From: Labilibacter sediminis
GTDB taxonomy: Bacteria; Bacteroidota; Bacteroidia; Bacteroidales; Marinilabiliaceae
Direction of reading: 5' to 3'
Assembly: GCF_005877885.1 (NCBI RefSeq)
Contig: NZ_VCHY01000002.1
Location: forward strand, 1-64,000
DNA: 64,000 nucleotides
Shown: positions 1-8,365 of the stretch, piece after piece
Position numbering within the stretch: the stretch's first letter is position 1
How the letters are laid out: each line of letters begins with the position of its first letter
Position numbers and translations under genes: made by a program
Notes under the pieces: model-generated
What the model saw: only the letters and a program-made list of their open reading frames with translations
What the model was told of the DNA's origin: nothing
Database searches by the model: none

Positions 1-69
1 CCCCTCGACTTGCATGTGTTAGGCCTGTCGCTAGCGTTCATCCTGAGCCAGGATCAAACTCTTCGTTGT
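1..69 (-). rRNA. 16S ribosomal RNA, 5' end only
   Basis: Read on the minus strand this is the conserved start of bacterial 16S rRNA: the 27F primer site (AGAGTTTGATCCTGGCTCAG) followed by the GATGAACGCTAGCG block and ACATGCAAGTCGAG. The mature 5' end is placed near 69 by aligning ACAACGAAGAG with the E. coli start. The rest of the gene lies beyond the left edge. The GACAGGCCTAACACATG stretch resembles Bacteroidales-type 16S. Confidence 0.97.
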
Positions 70-170
70 ATAAAATTATTATGCCTGATTAAACAGACTA
101 TTATTCTTTACAAGAGCTTTAACTCAAAGAATCACTTATTTTTCCTTTTTAAAGTTGCATTTCAATATTT

Positions 171-179
171 TCAAAGAAC
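171..179 (-). promoter_or_regulatory. boxA-like antitermination site in the rRNA leader
   Basis: The minus strand reads GTTCTTTGA about 100 nt upstream of the mature 16S end. This resembles the boxA element bound by NusB/S10 in rRNA leaders. It is supported only by similarity and position; a second CTTTGA-like string lies nearer the gene. Confidence 0.4.
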
Positions 180-270
180 GTTTTCTTAACACTCAGCATC
201 AAGGCATAAGTGATCAGAAATCTTTATATCTTTTCAAGCCCGAAGACTTAAGTTTCAATCTGTCTATTCT

Positions 271-290
271 GTCTCAACCGCTGTTGAGAC
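271..290 (-). other. perfect 8-bp hairpin in the rRNA leader
   Basis: GTCTCAAC and GTTGAGAC form a perfect stem around a 4-nt loop. It lies just after the expected start of transcripts from the promoter nearest 16S (about 303) and inside transcripts from the other three. No T-run follows in the direction of transcription, so it is unlikely to be a simple terminator. It may stabilise the leader or help its processing. Confidence 0.5.
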
Positions 291-308
291 TCGCTGTGAA
301 AGCGGATG

Positions 309-341
309 CAAAGATAACAACTTTATTTTCTAAACTCCAAA
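309..341 (-). promoter_or_regulatory. rRNA promoter P1
   Basis: The minus strand has TTTG at 341-338, a 21-bp spacer, then TATCTTTG at 316-309, matching the Bacteroidota sigma consensus (TTTG / TAnnTTTG). It is the promoter nearest the 16S gene, with expected start near 303. It shares flanking bases (GCATCCGCTTT after the -7 box) with the other copies. Confidence 0.8.
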
Positions 342-456
342 TGTTTTTTGAAGAAAAATTTAAAATTATTTTTTCAAGCTAAACACCATCTCCTCTATCA
401 AGTCAGCACATTAAAACTCTTAATCCTTAGCACTTGCTCTTCTTTAAAAGCGGCTG

Positions 457-489
457 CAAAGATAAGTGATTTAAATTTTAAACTCCAAA
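457..489 (-). promoter_or_regulatory. rRNA promoter P2
   Basis: Minus strand TTTG at 489-486, 21-bp spacer, TATCTTTG at 464-457. About 40 bp here are almost identical to P3, including the spacer and the GCAGCCGCTTTT just downstream of the -7 box. This shows a duplicated promoter cassette. Confidence 0.82.
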
Positions 490-627
490 TATTTTTTTGA
501 TTATTTTTTCGTTTAAATCCTTAGCTTTCCTGACCTCCTCAATCTCTATAATACTATATAGAAACATTCACACTTAAGTCATTACAAAATTGTCATTTTT
601 AGATTCACCCCTCGTTAAAAGCGGCTG

Positions 628-660
628 CAAAGATAAGTGATTTAAATTTTAAACTCCAAA
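628..660 (-). promoter_or_regulatory. rRNA promoter P3
   Basis: Minus strand TTTG at 660-657, 21-bp spacer, TATCTTTG at 635-628. It is nearly identical to P2 over the whole core and initiation region. Confidence 0.82.
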
Positions 661-853
661 TGTTTTTTGTAAAAAATTCTCACTTCTCAAACCCTATCTC
701 ATGACCCCTTTAAAATCACACATCAAGCATTCATTTAATTCCATTGTTGTCGTTCAAAATGTCATCATCTTTAAGCTTTTCTGATTCGTTAGCCAGACAA
801 CCTTTTCTTTAAAAGTGTAGTCTTCAAATGACCCGTTTTCTTCAAAGCGGGTG

Positions 854-885
854 CAAAGAAAAGGACTTATTTTTTAGATTCCAAA
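854..885 (-). promoter_or_regulatory. rRNA promoter P4, degenerate
   Basis: Minus strand TTTG at 885-882, 20-bp spacer, TTTCTTTG at 861-854, with a GCACCCGCTTTG flank like the other copies. The first -7 position pair deviates from consensus (TT for TA), so this outermost copy may be weaker. Confidence 0.6.
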
Positions 886-943
886 CTATTTTATGAAGTT
901 TTTTACTTACCAAAACAACATCCGCAACCTAAAACACAATCTC

Positions 944-964
944 ACACAACGTTAGCCGTTGTGT
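944..964 (+). terminator. hairpin with T-rich tail
   Basis: ACACAACG and CGTTGTGT form a perfect 8-bp stem around TTAGC, followed on the plus strand by TATTTTTTG. It would stop plus-strand transcription heading from the rRNA promoter region towards the genes on the right. No gene upstream on that strand obviously needs it. The rest of 886-1208 shows nothing else I can name. Confidence 0.45.
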
Positions 965-1208
965 TATTTTTTGAAAATAATTTCATCACTACATGAACCA
1001 ACAAAGTCCAACATGAAATATAACCGGAACAATAAACATCTATGAATACTCAAACATATACTTAGCATTTATGGATTCCTGCGAATTACATTCAAAACAC
1101 TTCTTTAACATTACTCAATCCATCTATAATTTTATACTACCTAATATTATAGATGAAGGTTAATTTATATCAGAAGACATATAATTAATCACACAAACAT
1201 TCTTCTTT

Positions 1209-1404
1209 TAGTGCGTTAAGGATTGTAGTGGTTACCCCACAGCACACTTATTGACATTTTAACGAAATGTACAAAAGCTCTCTTCATACATATTATACAG
1301 ACAATACCCAGACAGAAAGTGTGCGAGGAGTATTAACGTAAAGCCTGACCCGACTTATTAGTTTTTACTATTTATTAAGGTTTTTACTAAGGAGGGGAAC
1401 GCCC
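1209..1404 (+). ncRNA. candidate structured RNA, unknown class
   Basis: This gene-free stretch can fold. An outer stem pairs CGTTAA (1214-1219) with TTAACG (1333-1338), extendable by one A-T and one G-T pair. Inside it GCACACT (1242-1248) pairs with AGTGTGC (1318-1324), and ACATTT/AAATGT (1254-1259/1265-1270) forms a small hairpin. GATTGTAGTGG, AAAGCCTGACCCGAC and GGGAACGCCC are unusually GC-rich blocks here. From memory, similar blocks recur together in intergenic regions of other Bacteroidota; I could not check this. The strand is inferred from those blocks. Confidence 0.4.
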
Positions 1405-1569
1405 TGTTAATGACATGCAGAAGCTTTTGTTAATATATTAAAACTCCCCTGTTTAGTTTATTCAAATTAATAAAACCGAAAAGAATACAGCCTTTTTGCA
1501 GAAAATCATTCTATGTTATTGTGGTTGTTACTATATTCGTGATTTATTTTAATTATTAAACATTTAGTC

Positions 1570-2304
1570 GTGAGTGATAGTTTAGTTATAATACCTACCT
1601 ACAACGAAAAAGAAAATATTGAAGCTATTATTGATGTAGTATTTAATTTACCCAAAGAGTTTCATGTACTGATTATTGAAGACAATTCGCCTGATGGTAC
1701 TGCTGATATTATTAAAAGGCTTCAGACAAAGTACGCAGGTAAGTTGCATATGATTGAGAGAAAAGGAAAGCTAGGATTAGGTACAGCATACTTAACAGGC
1801 TTTAAATGGGCTATAGAAAAGAAATATGATTTTATTTTTGAGATGGATGCTGATTTTTCGCACCCTCCTAAAAAATTATTAGATCTGTATGATGCTTGTA
1901 AAAATGGTGCTGATTTAGCTATTGGTTCACGTTATAAATCGGGTGTTAACGTGGTTAACTGGCCTATGGGAAGGGTATTGATGTCGTATTTTGCTTCGGT
2001 ATATGTACGTTTCGTAACCGGAATGAAAATAATGGATACCACAGCTGGCTTTAAATGCTACCAAAGACATACTTTGGAAACTATTCCTTTGGATAAAATT
2101 AAACTAAAGGGTTATGCTTTTCAGATAGAAATGAAATTCACCACCTGGAAATATGGGTTTGAGATAGCAGAAGTACCAATTGTTTTTACAGATAGACAAA
2201 AAGGCGCTTCGAAAATGAGTGGCGGAATTTTTAATGAAGCCGTTTGGGGCGTGATTAAAATGAAAGTAGCAAGCTTTTTTAAGTCGTACAAAAGAGCTGC
2301 ATAA
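1570..2304 (+). CDS. polyprenol-phosphate mannosyltransferase-like family 2 glycosyltransferase
   Basis: This is a 244-residue cytoplasmic GT-A fold enzyme of the DPM1 type. Such enzymes move a sugar, usually mannose from GDP-mannose, to a polyprenyl phosphate. The N-terminal IIPTYNE motif (residues 7-13), EDNSPDGT (37-44) and the metal-binding DAD (93-95) in EMDADFSHPP are all visible, as is the family's GSRY. There is no C-terminal membrane domain, so it resembles the short soluble bacterial forms. The start is GTG; no upstream ATG in frame was seen. It is followed after 38 bp by the dihydroorotase gene, suggesting co-transcription. The actual sugar donor cannot be read from sequence. Confidence 0.88.
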   Translation: MSDSLVIIPTYNEKENIEAIIDVVFNLPKEFHVLIIEDNSPDGTADIIKRLQTKYAGKLHMIERKGKLGLGTAYLTGFKWAIEKKYDFIFEMDADFSHPPKKLLDLYDACKNGADLAIGSRYKSGVNVVNWPMGRVLMSYFASVYVRFVTGMKIMDTTAGFKCYQRHTLETIPLDKIKLKGYAFQIEMKFTTWKYGFEIAEVPIVFTDRQKGASKMSGGIFNEAVWGVIKMKVASFFKSYKRAA

Positions 2305-2342
2305 AATATAACATATATAAATAGGTTAAAACTAATGGGATT

Positions 2343-3683
2343 ATGAATACTACACTCATAAAGGATATAACCATAATAAACGAAGGACAATCTTTTGTTG
2401 GTAGTTTATTAATTGAGGACGATAGAATTTCGAAGATTTTTGGCAGTGACGAGGTTTTACCTAATACTGATGTTGTTATTGAGGGTAAAGGAAAACTTTT
2501 ACTTCCCGGGGCAATTGACGATCAGGTTCATTTTAGAGAGCCGGGTTTAACACATAAAGCAGAAATACATACCGAAGCCAAAGCGGCAGCTGCCGGAGGA
2601 ATTACCTCATTTATGGAGATGCCAAACACAAAACCTCAGGCAACAACTCATGCTGTGCTGGAAGATAAATATGAACTGGCTTCGAAAAAATCGATTGCCA
2701 ATTACTCTTTTTATATTGGTGCAACAAACGATAACCTGGAAGAATTATTAAAAACAGATCCGGAAAAAGTTTGTGGCATTAAAGTTTTCATGGGGTCTTC
2801 TACCGGGAATATGCTTGTAGACAACGAAGAAACTTTAAAGGAAATTTTTTCGAAAGCACCGACTTTGATCGCGACGCATTGTGAGGATGAAGATACCATA
2901 CAAGGTAACCTTAAAACTTACAAAGAAAAATATGGCGAAGAGGTTCCGTTTGAGATGCACCATTTAATCAGGTCAGAAGAGGCTTGTTACAAATCATCGC
3001 TAAAAGCTTCTTCTCTGGCTCGTAAACACGGTGCTCGTTTACACATCCTACATTTAACAACAGCAAAAGAACTTGAGCTTTTGGATAAGGACATGCCACT
3101 TGAGGAGAAAAAAGTAACCGGGGAGGTTTGCGTTCATCATCTTTGGTTTTCGAATGAAGATTATAAAAAATATGGTGCTCGTATAAAATGGAATCCGGCT
3201 ATTAAAACATTAAAAGACAGGGATGCTTTACGCGAAGGTTTAAAAAACGGGAACCTGGATATTGTGGCCACCGACCATGCCCCCCATACCAAAGAAGAAA
3301 AGAAAGGCACTTATTTTAATGCTCCATCAGGAGGTCCGTTAGTACAACATGCCTTGGTTGCTATGTTAGAAATGGCCAAAGATGGCATTTTTACCTATGA
3401 GCAGGTGGTAGAAAAAATGAGCCACTCACCTGCAAAACTCTTTAGAATTAAAGAAAGAGGTTTTATCAGGGAAGGCTACAAAGCTGATTTAGTGATTGTA
3501 GATCCGAAAAAGAAATGGACTGTAAATAGTGAAAATATATATTCTAAATGCGGATGGAGTCCGTTTGAAGAACAAGAGTTCAGCCATACAGTAAGCCATA
3601 CCTTTATTAACGGACACTTGGCATACAACAATGGTACATTTAACGAAGACAAAAAAGGCGAAAGATTAACTTTTGCTCAATAA
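2343..3683 (+). CDS. pyrC: dihydroorotase
   Basis: This 446-residue amidohydrolase should interconvert carbamoyl-aspartate and dihydroorotate in pyrimidine synthesis. Visible are DDQVHFREPG (59-68), the lysine that would be carbamylated in GIKVFMGSS (K147), metal histidines in ATHCED (H179) and HILHLTT (H237), and the catalytic Asp in ATDHAPHT (D311). The usual HxH of the first motif is QVH here: Gln61 replaces the first metal-ligand histidine. I believe this is usual for the Bacteroidota branch, but it is worth noting. A strong terminator follows the gene. Confidence 0.9.
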   Translation: MNTTLIKDITIINEGQSFVGSLLIEDDRISKIFGSDEVLPNTDVVIEGKGKLLLPGAIDDQVHFREPGLTHKAEIHTEAKAAAAGGITSFMEMPNTKPQATTHAVLEDKYELASKKSIANYSFYIGATNDNLEELLKTDPEKVCGIKVFMGSSTGNMLVDNEETLKEIFSKAPTLIATHCEDEDTIQGNLKTYKEKYGEEVPFEMHHLIRSEEACYKSSLKASSLARKHGARLHILHLTTAKELELLDKDMPLEEKKVTGEVCVHHLWFSNEDYKKYGARIKWNPAIKTLKDRDALREGLKNGNLDIVATDHAPHTKEEKKGTYFNAPSGGPLVQHALVAMLEMAKDGIFTYEQVVEKMSHSPAKLFRIKERGFIREGYKADLVIVDPKKKWTVNSENIYSKCGWSPFEEQEFSHTVSHTFINGHLAYNNGTFNEDKKGERLTFAQ

Positions 3684-3688
3684 TATAG

Positions 3689-3733
3689 CAAAGATGGCTA
3701 TTGGCTTTTGGCTGATAGCCATCTTTGTTTTGT
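3689..3733 (+). terminator. terminator after pyrC
   Basis: A 13-bp perfect stem (CAAAGATGGCTAT at 3689-3701 with its complement at 3715-3727) is followed by TTTTGTT. It ends the glycosyltransferase-pyrC unit and overlaps the longest possible start of the next ORF, favouring the later start of that gene. Confidence 0.85.
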
Positions 3734-3763
3734 TGCAAGACTATATATATATATTATACCACA

Positions 3764-4252
3764 ATGAAGTTTGTTTATATTTCACTGTTGATATTGTGTT
3801 TTGGCATTTGCCATAGCTGTAAGCAACAACAACCTGCTGAAGTAACTCATAAAAATGAGAATTATATTGTTTGGGCAGATCCTATAACATACGAGGTACT
3901 GATTAACAACCCTGATTCATTAAATCATTGGGAGAGCACTAAACTAAAACATGTAAAACAACACGAACTTGTTGACCATCTTTTTGAGATGGTTTACTCC
4001 GGACAGAAACAAGCCTACGATTATAACACTCACGAGCCTATCAGCATTAGTGAAATTAAGGAGTTGGAACTAAAGGAATCATTTAGCAGAAATAAAGTAG
4101 GAAAACTACAGTTTACCGAAACATGGCTGTTTGAAGAAAACTCAGGTAAATTAAAGAAAGATGTACAATCTATTTTGCTAGCTTATGAGGTATATAATGA
4201 TTTGGGAGAATTAAGAGGATATAAGGCGGCCTTTTACCTGAAAGATTTTTAA
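3764..4252 (+). CDS. small putative lipoprotein of unknown function
   Basis: The protein has 162 residues from the ATG at 3764. I chose this over an upstream start at 3725 because residues 1-20 then form a clean signal sequence (MKFVYISLLILCFGICHSC) and the earlier start lies in the pyrC terminator. Cys19 follows His-Ser, a relaxed lipobox plausible for Bacteroidota, so export and lipidation are likely. The remainder is charged and has no motif I recognise. It is convergent with the aspartate kinase gene. Confidence 0.7.
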   Translation: MKFVYISLLILCFGICHSCKQQQPAEVTHKNENYIVWADPITYEVLINNPDSLNHWESTKLKHVKQHELVDHLFEMVYSGQKQAYDYNTHEPISISEIKELELKESFSRNKVGKLQFTETWLFEENSGKLKKDVQSILLAYEVYNDLGELRGYKAAFYLKDF

Positions 4253-4296
4253 CTGCCTGTGTATTTATAAAGTTTATCCCCAAAACTTGCTTGTGA

Positions 4297-5571
4297 TCAG
4301 TTGAAAACCCAATCACTTTTCTTTATTACGTAGCGGGCAGTATTTCTACTTAGCTGCGAATCTACAATTTCTTTTCCGCTGGTTATTTCTTCGATGGACT
4401 CGGTAGTATAATTACGAACTGTTACCAACTCCACATCTTCATTGTACCTTACTGTATAGTTTACCTTTAATGCATCAATCAATACATTTACCTGCCTAAT
4501 ATTATTTACACATACTGAAAAATTAAGTGCCGAGTTCTGCATTAAATTTATTTTCACCTTATGCTCAGTAAAGATTGAGAAGATATCCCTCAGGTTTCCT
4601 TCCAGGATAAATGAAAAATCTTTGGGTGATATAGTAATAAACAACTGGTCCTTTTTTAAAATATAAACGGGCACCTCTGTTCGCTGATGCTCCACGGAAC
4701 GAATCACAGTTCCTTCAATACTTTCATCTATAAAAGATTTCACATATAATGGTATTCCTTTATTTTGAAGAGGCTTTAATGTTTTGGGGTGAATAACCTG
4801 TGCTCCGTAAAACGCCAACTCGATTGCTTCAGGGTAAGAAATCTCTTTTAATTTTTGTGCAGAAGGGTACCATCTCGGATCTGCATTGAGTACACCAGGC
4901 ACATCTTTCCATATGGTAAGATGCTCTGCTTCGAGAATATGCGCAATAATAGCACCCGAATAGTCAGATCCTTCACGCCCCAGCGTTGTTGTTTGATTAT
5001 TAATGGTAGAACCAAGAAATCCCTGCGTAATATATAATGATTGATTTTTAAAGCTAAAAGTTTTATGCCCTAATTGGGCGCTTAATCCCCAATTAATAAC
5101 GGCATCGCGATAGTTTTCATCCGTTTTTATTACATCTCTTACATCCACCCATTCATTTAATAAGCTGATGTTGTTTGCATAATTACTTACGATCTGTGTA
5201 GATAGCATCTCTCCATATGAAACAATTTGATCATACTCATAATCATAGTCACCCGATGAATGCACCTGAAGGCGTTTCCATAAGCTTTTAAAAAGTTCAT
5301 CAAACTTTTCATTAAATGAATGATCCACTTCAAACAATTCAGAAACTATTTGGTTATGATATTCATATATTGAATCATACAACTTTTTAACAGCTAATTC
5401 ATCAAGTTCAAAATATGCTTCAACAAGATCTTCCATTGCGTTGGTTGTTTTTCCCATAGCAGAAATAACCACCACCATATTATTATTGTTCCTGCTAATA
5501 ATTCTGCACACATTTTTAACGCCGGCAGCATCTTTTACCGATGCCCCACCAAATTTAAACACTTGTAACAT
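4297..5571 (-). CDS. lysC: aspartate kinase
   Basis: This 424-residue monofunctional aspartokinase phosphorylates aspartate, the first step to lysine, threonine and methionine (and diaminopimelate for peptidoglycan). The N-terminus carries the KFGGASV nucleotide-binding motif (residues 6-12), followed by VVISAMGKTTN and the GREGSDYSG substrate loop. The last roughly 150 residues look like an ACT regulatory region, so feedback control by an amino acid is likely; which one cannot be told. There is no fused homoserine dehydrogenase. I saw no lysine riboswitch in the 189 bp shared with the divergent fbp gene. Confidence 0.9.
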   Translation of the reverse strand: MLQVFKFGGASVKDAAGVKNVCRIISRNNNNMVVVISAMGKTTNAMEDLVEAYFELDELAVKKLYDSIYEYHNQIVSELFEVDHSFNEKFDELFKSLWKRLQVHSSGDYDYEYDQIVSYGEMLSTQIVSNYANNISLLNEWVDVRDVIKTDENYRDAVINWGLSAQLGHKTFSFKNQSLYITQGFLGSTINNQTTTLGREGSDYSGAIIAHILEAEHLTIWKDVPGVLNADPRWYPSAQKLKEISYPEAIELAFYGAQVIHPKTLKPLQNKGIPLYVKSFIDESIEGTVIRSVEHQRTEVPVYILKKDQLFITISPKDFSFILEGNLRDIFSIFTEHKVKINLMQNSALNFSVCVNNIRQVNVLIDALKVNYTVRYNEDVELVTVRNYTTESIEEITSGKEIVDSQLSRNTARYVIKKSDWVFN

Positions 5572-5760
5572 AGTTCAAAAGTTGAAAGTTAATAGTAACG
5601 AATTGTCAACTACAGCTAACAATATGCTAAGATAACAAATAGAGTATTGCAAAATCAAGCTTTAACAAGTGATTCAACTGATTTATATCAGTCGTTTCAA
5701 TAGAGAAATATCATGTTTAATCTGAAATAATCCCAGTAATATTAAAACTAAAACAATACT

Positions 5761-6774
5761 ATGAATGCATTCGAAGTAACTACCCTTAATGAGTTTATTC
5801 TGGAAAAACAAGCTCAATTCCCACAGGCTGAAGGTGACCTGTCGCACCTGTTGCACCATGTGGGTACTGCAGCCAAGATTGTTAACCGAGAAGTGAATAA
5901 AGCCGGTTTGGTTGACATTTTAGGAGAAATGGGAAGTACAAATGTTCAAGGCGAAGATCAGAAAAAGCTTGATGTTTTTGCAAATGATCATTTTATTAAT
6001 TCGCTTCACTCTTGTGGAGAAGTTTGTGCTATTGCCTCTGAGGAGAACGAGAGTTTTATATTGTTTGACGACGATGTAGCCAGAAACGGAAAGTATGTTT
6101 TTTTAATGGATCCATTGGACGGCTCATCAAATATTGACGTTAATGTTTCCATTGGTACCATCTTTTCTATTTATAAAAGAAAAAGCAAGGTAGGTGAAAA
6201 AGCCACCATGGAAGACTTTTTACAACCAGGTACAGAACAGGTAGCTGCAGGATATGTTTTATATGGTTCATCAACTATGTTAGTATATACTACCGGAGAT
6301 GGTATCAATGGCTTTACGCTCGACCCGTCCATTGGTGAATTTTGCCTTTCCCACAAATTAATTAAAAATCCTGAAGACGGATATATATACTCGCTTAACG
6401 AAGGTAATTACCTAAAATTTCCGGCAGGGGTAAAACAATATATTAAGTATTGCCAGGAAAAAGACGAAGCTACCCACCGTCCTTACTCATCCAGATACAT
6501 AGGTTCACTGGTTTCTGATGTACATCGCAATCTATTAAAAGGCGGAATTTTCATGTACCCTGTTACCGAAAGTGCACCTCAGGGAAAACTCAGATTACTT
6601 TATGAGTGTAATCCGATTGCTTTTATAATAGAACAAGCAGGTGGCAAAGCTACTAATGGTACAAAAAGAATTATGGAACTCAATCCTACTTCACTGCATG
6701 AGAGAACGCCTTTTTATTGCGGATCGACAAATATGGTGTTAAAAGTAGAAGAATTTATTAAAGTATTTGGTTAA
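5761..6774 (+). CDS. fbp: fructose-1,6-bisphosphatase, class I
   Basis: The 337-residue enzyme hydrolyses fructose 1,6-bisphosphate to fructose 6-phosphate in gluconeogenesis. The metal-binding signature MDPLDGSSN spans residues 116-124, and [10 protein letters not shown] and the [10 protein letters not shown] block near the C-terminus match class I enzymes. Length is normal. It is transcribed alone, divergent from lysC, and is followed by an inverted repeat at 6790-6820. Confidence 0.95.
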   Translation: MNAFEVTTLNEFILEKQAQFPQAEGDLSHLLHHVGTAAKIVNREVNKAGLVDILGEMGSTNVQGEDQKKLDVFANDHFINSLHSCGEVCAIASEENESFILFDDDVARNGKYVFLMDPLDGSSNIDVNVSIGTIFSIYKRKSKVGEKATMEDFLQPGTEQVAAGYVLYGSSTMLVYTTGDGINGFTLDPSIGEFCLSHKLIKNPEDGYIYSLNEGNYLKFPAGVKQYIKYCQEKDEATHRPYSSRYIGSLVSDVHRNLLKGGIFMYPVTESAPQGKLRLLYECNPIAFIIEQAGGKATNGTKRIMELNPTSLHERTPFYCGSTNMVLKVEEFIKVFG

Positions 6775-6789
6775 GATATTAATTAATAA

Positions 6790-6820
6790 GCAGGAGTTTG
6801 GATTACGAGCAGACTCCTGC
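6790..6820 (+). terminator. hairpin after fbp
   Basis: GCAGGAGT (6790-6797) and ACTCCTGC (6813-6820) form a perfect 8-bp stem 16 bp after the stop. There is no clear T-run, so termination may be weak. Confidence 0.5.
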
Positions 6821-7009
6821 CTAATCTACTATTAATCAACCCTCACCAACACTCACAACCATAACACAAACTATTCCCTACATCACCAAATCGCACCCAT
6901 TCACCTAAATGCCAACATCTTACCCCAAAAACATTGGTTATTGTCGCATATTTTCAATAACTTTTTAAACAACAAGTTGCAAAGCACTGTTATAGATAGA
7001 AATTGGGAT

Positions 7010-8365
7010 ATGGAAAGGCATAGTGCGATAAAAGATCAAAGCAATAATCACGAATTTATTTTGTGGCTCTTTAAAAGTAATCAAAGCTACATTAAGAATC
7101 TCTTGATTGTATATATTATTTTCTTTCCCGCATTTTCATTGCTCGATTACTACAGTACGGATGGTTCTTTTAACGCTACAATCATTATTCGACTTGGCAT
7201 TGGCCTTCCTGCTTTGCTCATTGCCTTTATCTGTTCTTATATTAAAAAGCTTTACCGCTATATTCGATTTATAAATGCAACCGCCCTTTTAGTCATGAAC
7301 TTATGCATTTGCCTGATGTATTGCTACATACAACCTGAGGAAGATGCATTTAACAGTTATTATGCAGGACTCATTATAACAATTGCCACCATCGGAATTT
7401 CCATGAGTAGCTTTAAACTTTCGAGCTTATACATTGGTATTTCCGGCGTCTCCTTTATAGCTATTTCATATTTTGTTCATGATTTACACAACTCCAACAT
7501 TCATTTATTTATAAAATCATCCACTTATATTCTGGTTGCATCATTCCTATTTGCAATAACCTCAAATATTATTGAACGCTTTTCTCTAAAGCTATATCAT
7601 GCTCAAATACAAATAAGCAATGAACGCGACAAAATAACCAACGAAAAAGAAATTTTGGAAAACTTGAATACAACTAAAGACCGTTTTTTCCGAATTATTT
7701 CTCACGATCTACGTAGTCCGTTTACATCGCTCATTGGTTACTTTGATATTCTACTGAGAAATAATCAAAGTGAGTTTAAAGTAAAAAAAGAGGATATTAG
7801 ACAGATATATTTACATATCAGGCGTACCTATAACTTACTTAATAACTTATTAAACTGGTCGAAAACACAATTGAATCAATATAAATTTGTTAAAGAAGAA
7901 TACCTGCTTGAAGAAATTCTATCTGAGAATAAGTCATTATATAACCAAATAGCCAACCAAAAAAACATTAGTATTATTCAGGATTTTCCGACTGATGCAA
8001 AAGTATATTGCGATAAGGAAATGATTATGGTGATTGTTAGAAACCTACTGTTTAATGCCATTAAATTTACAGACACCAATGGTAAAATTGTGATTAAAGG
8101 AACTCTACATACCAATAATATAACTGAAATTGCCGTTATAGATAGTGGTATTGGTATCAGCAAAGAAAATATTGAATTAATACTAAATCCAAACGAATAT
8201 ATAACTACTAAAGGAACATCAAACGAAACCGGGTCAGGTATAGGATTAATTATTTGTCATGATTTATTGCAGAAACACAACTCCAGATTACAAATTGAGA
8301 GCGAAACAAATGTGGGAAGTAAATTCTTTTTTAACCTTCCTACAAAAAACGACGAATCTGATTAG
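7010..8365 (+). CDS. membrane-bound sensor histidine kinase
   Basis: From the ATG at 7010 the protein has 451 residues; a TTG at 6941 would add 23. The N-terminal half has about six hydrophobic segments and little periplasmic sequence. A short coiled linker follows, then the HisKA phospho-acceptor in FFRIISHDLRSP (His about 232) and an HATPase_c domain with the N box (RNLLFNAIKFT), G1 (DSGIGIS) and G2 (GSGIGL). It therefore looks catalytically complete. No response regulator gene is adjacent; the nearest is at 12892-13965. The next gene overlaps its 3' end, so the two may be translationally coupled. Confidence 0.85.
   Translation: MERHSAIKDQSNNHEFILWLFKSNQSYIKNLLIVYIIFFPAFSLLDYYSTDGSFNATIIIRLGIGLPALLIAFICSYIKKLYRYIRFINATALLVMNLCICLMYCYIQPEEDAFNSYYAGLIITIATIGISMSSFKLSSLYIGISGVSFIAISYFVHDLHNSNIHLFIKSSTYILVASFLFAITSNIIERFSLKLYHAQIQISNERDKITNEKEILENLNTTKDRFFRIISHDLRSPFTSLIGYFDILLRNNQSEFKVKKEDIRQIYLHIRRTYNLLNNLLNWSKTQLNQYKFVKEEYLLEEILSENKSLYNQIANQKNISIIQDFPTDAKVYCDKEMIMVIVRNLLFNAIKFTDTNGKIVIKGTLHTNNITEIAVIDSGIGISKENIELILNPNEYITTKGTSNETGSGIGLIICHDLLQKHNSRLQIESETNVGSKFFFNLPTKNDESD

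Noticed and set aside
155-382. 75-residue ORF in the rRNA leader region
   Set aside because: It overlaps the leader, hairpin and promoter P1 of the rRNA operon on the opposite strand, and its translation shows no protein-like features.
3725-3763. Upstream start of the small lipoprotein gene
   Set aside because: It lies inside the pyrC terminator hairpin and would put a non-signal sequence before a clear lipoprotein signal peptide.
5572-5760. Lysine riboswitch between lysC and fbp
   Set aside because: No conserved multi-stem lysine aptamer pattern was seen; only a weak 5-bp inverted repeat is present.
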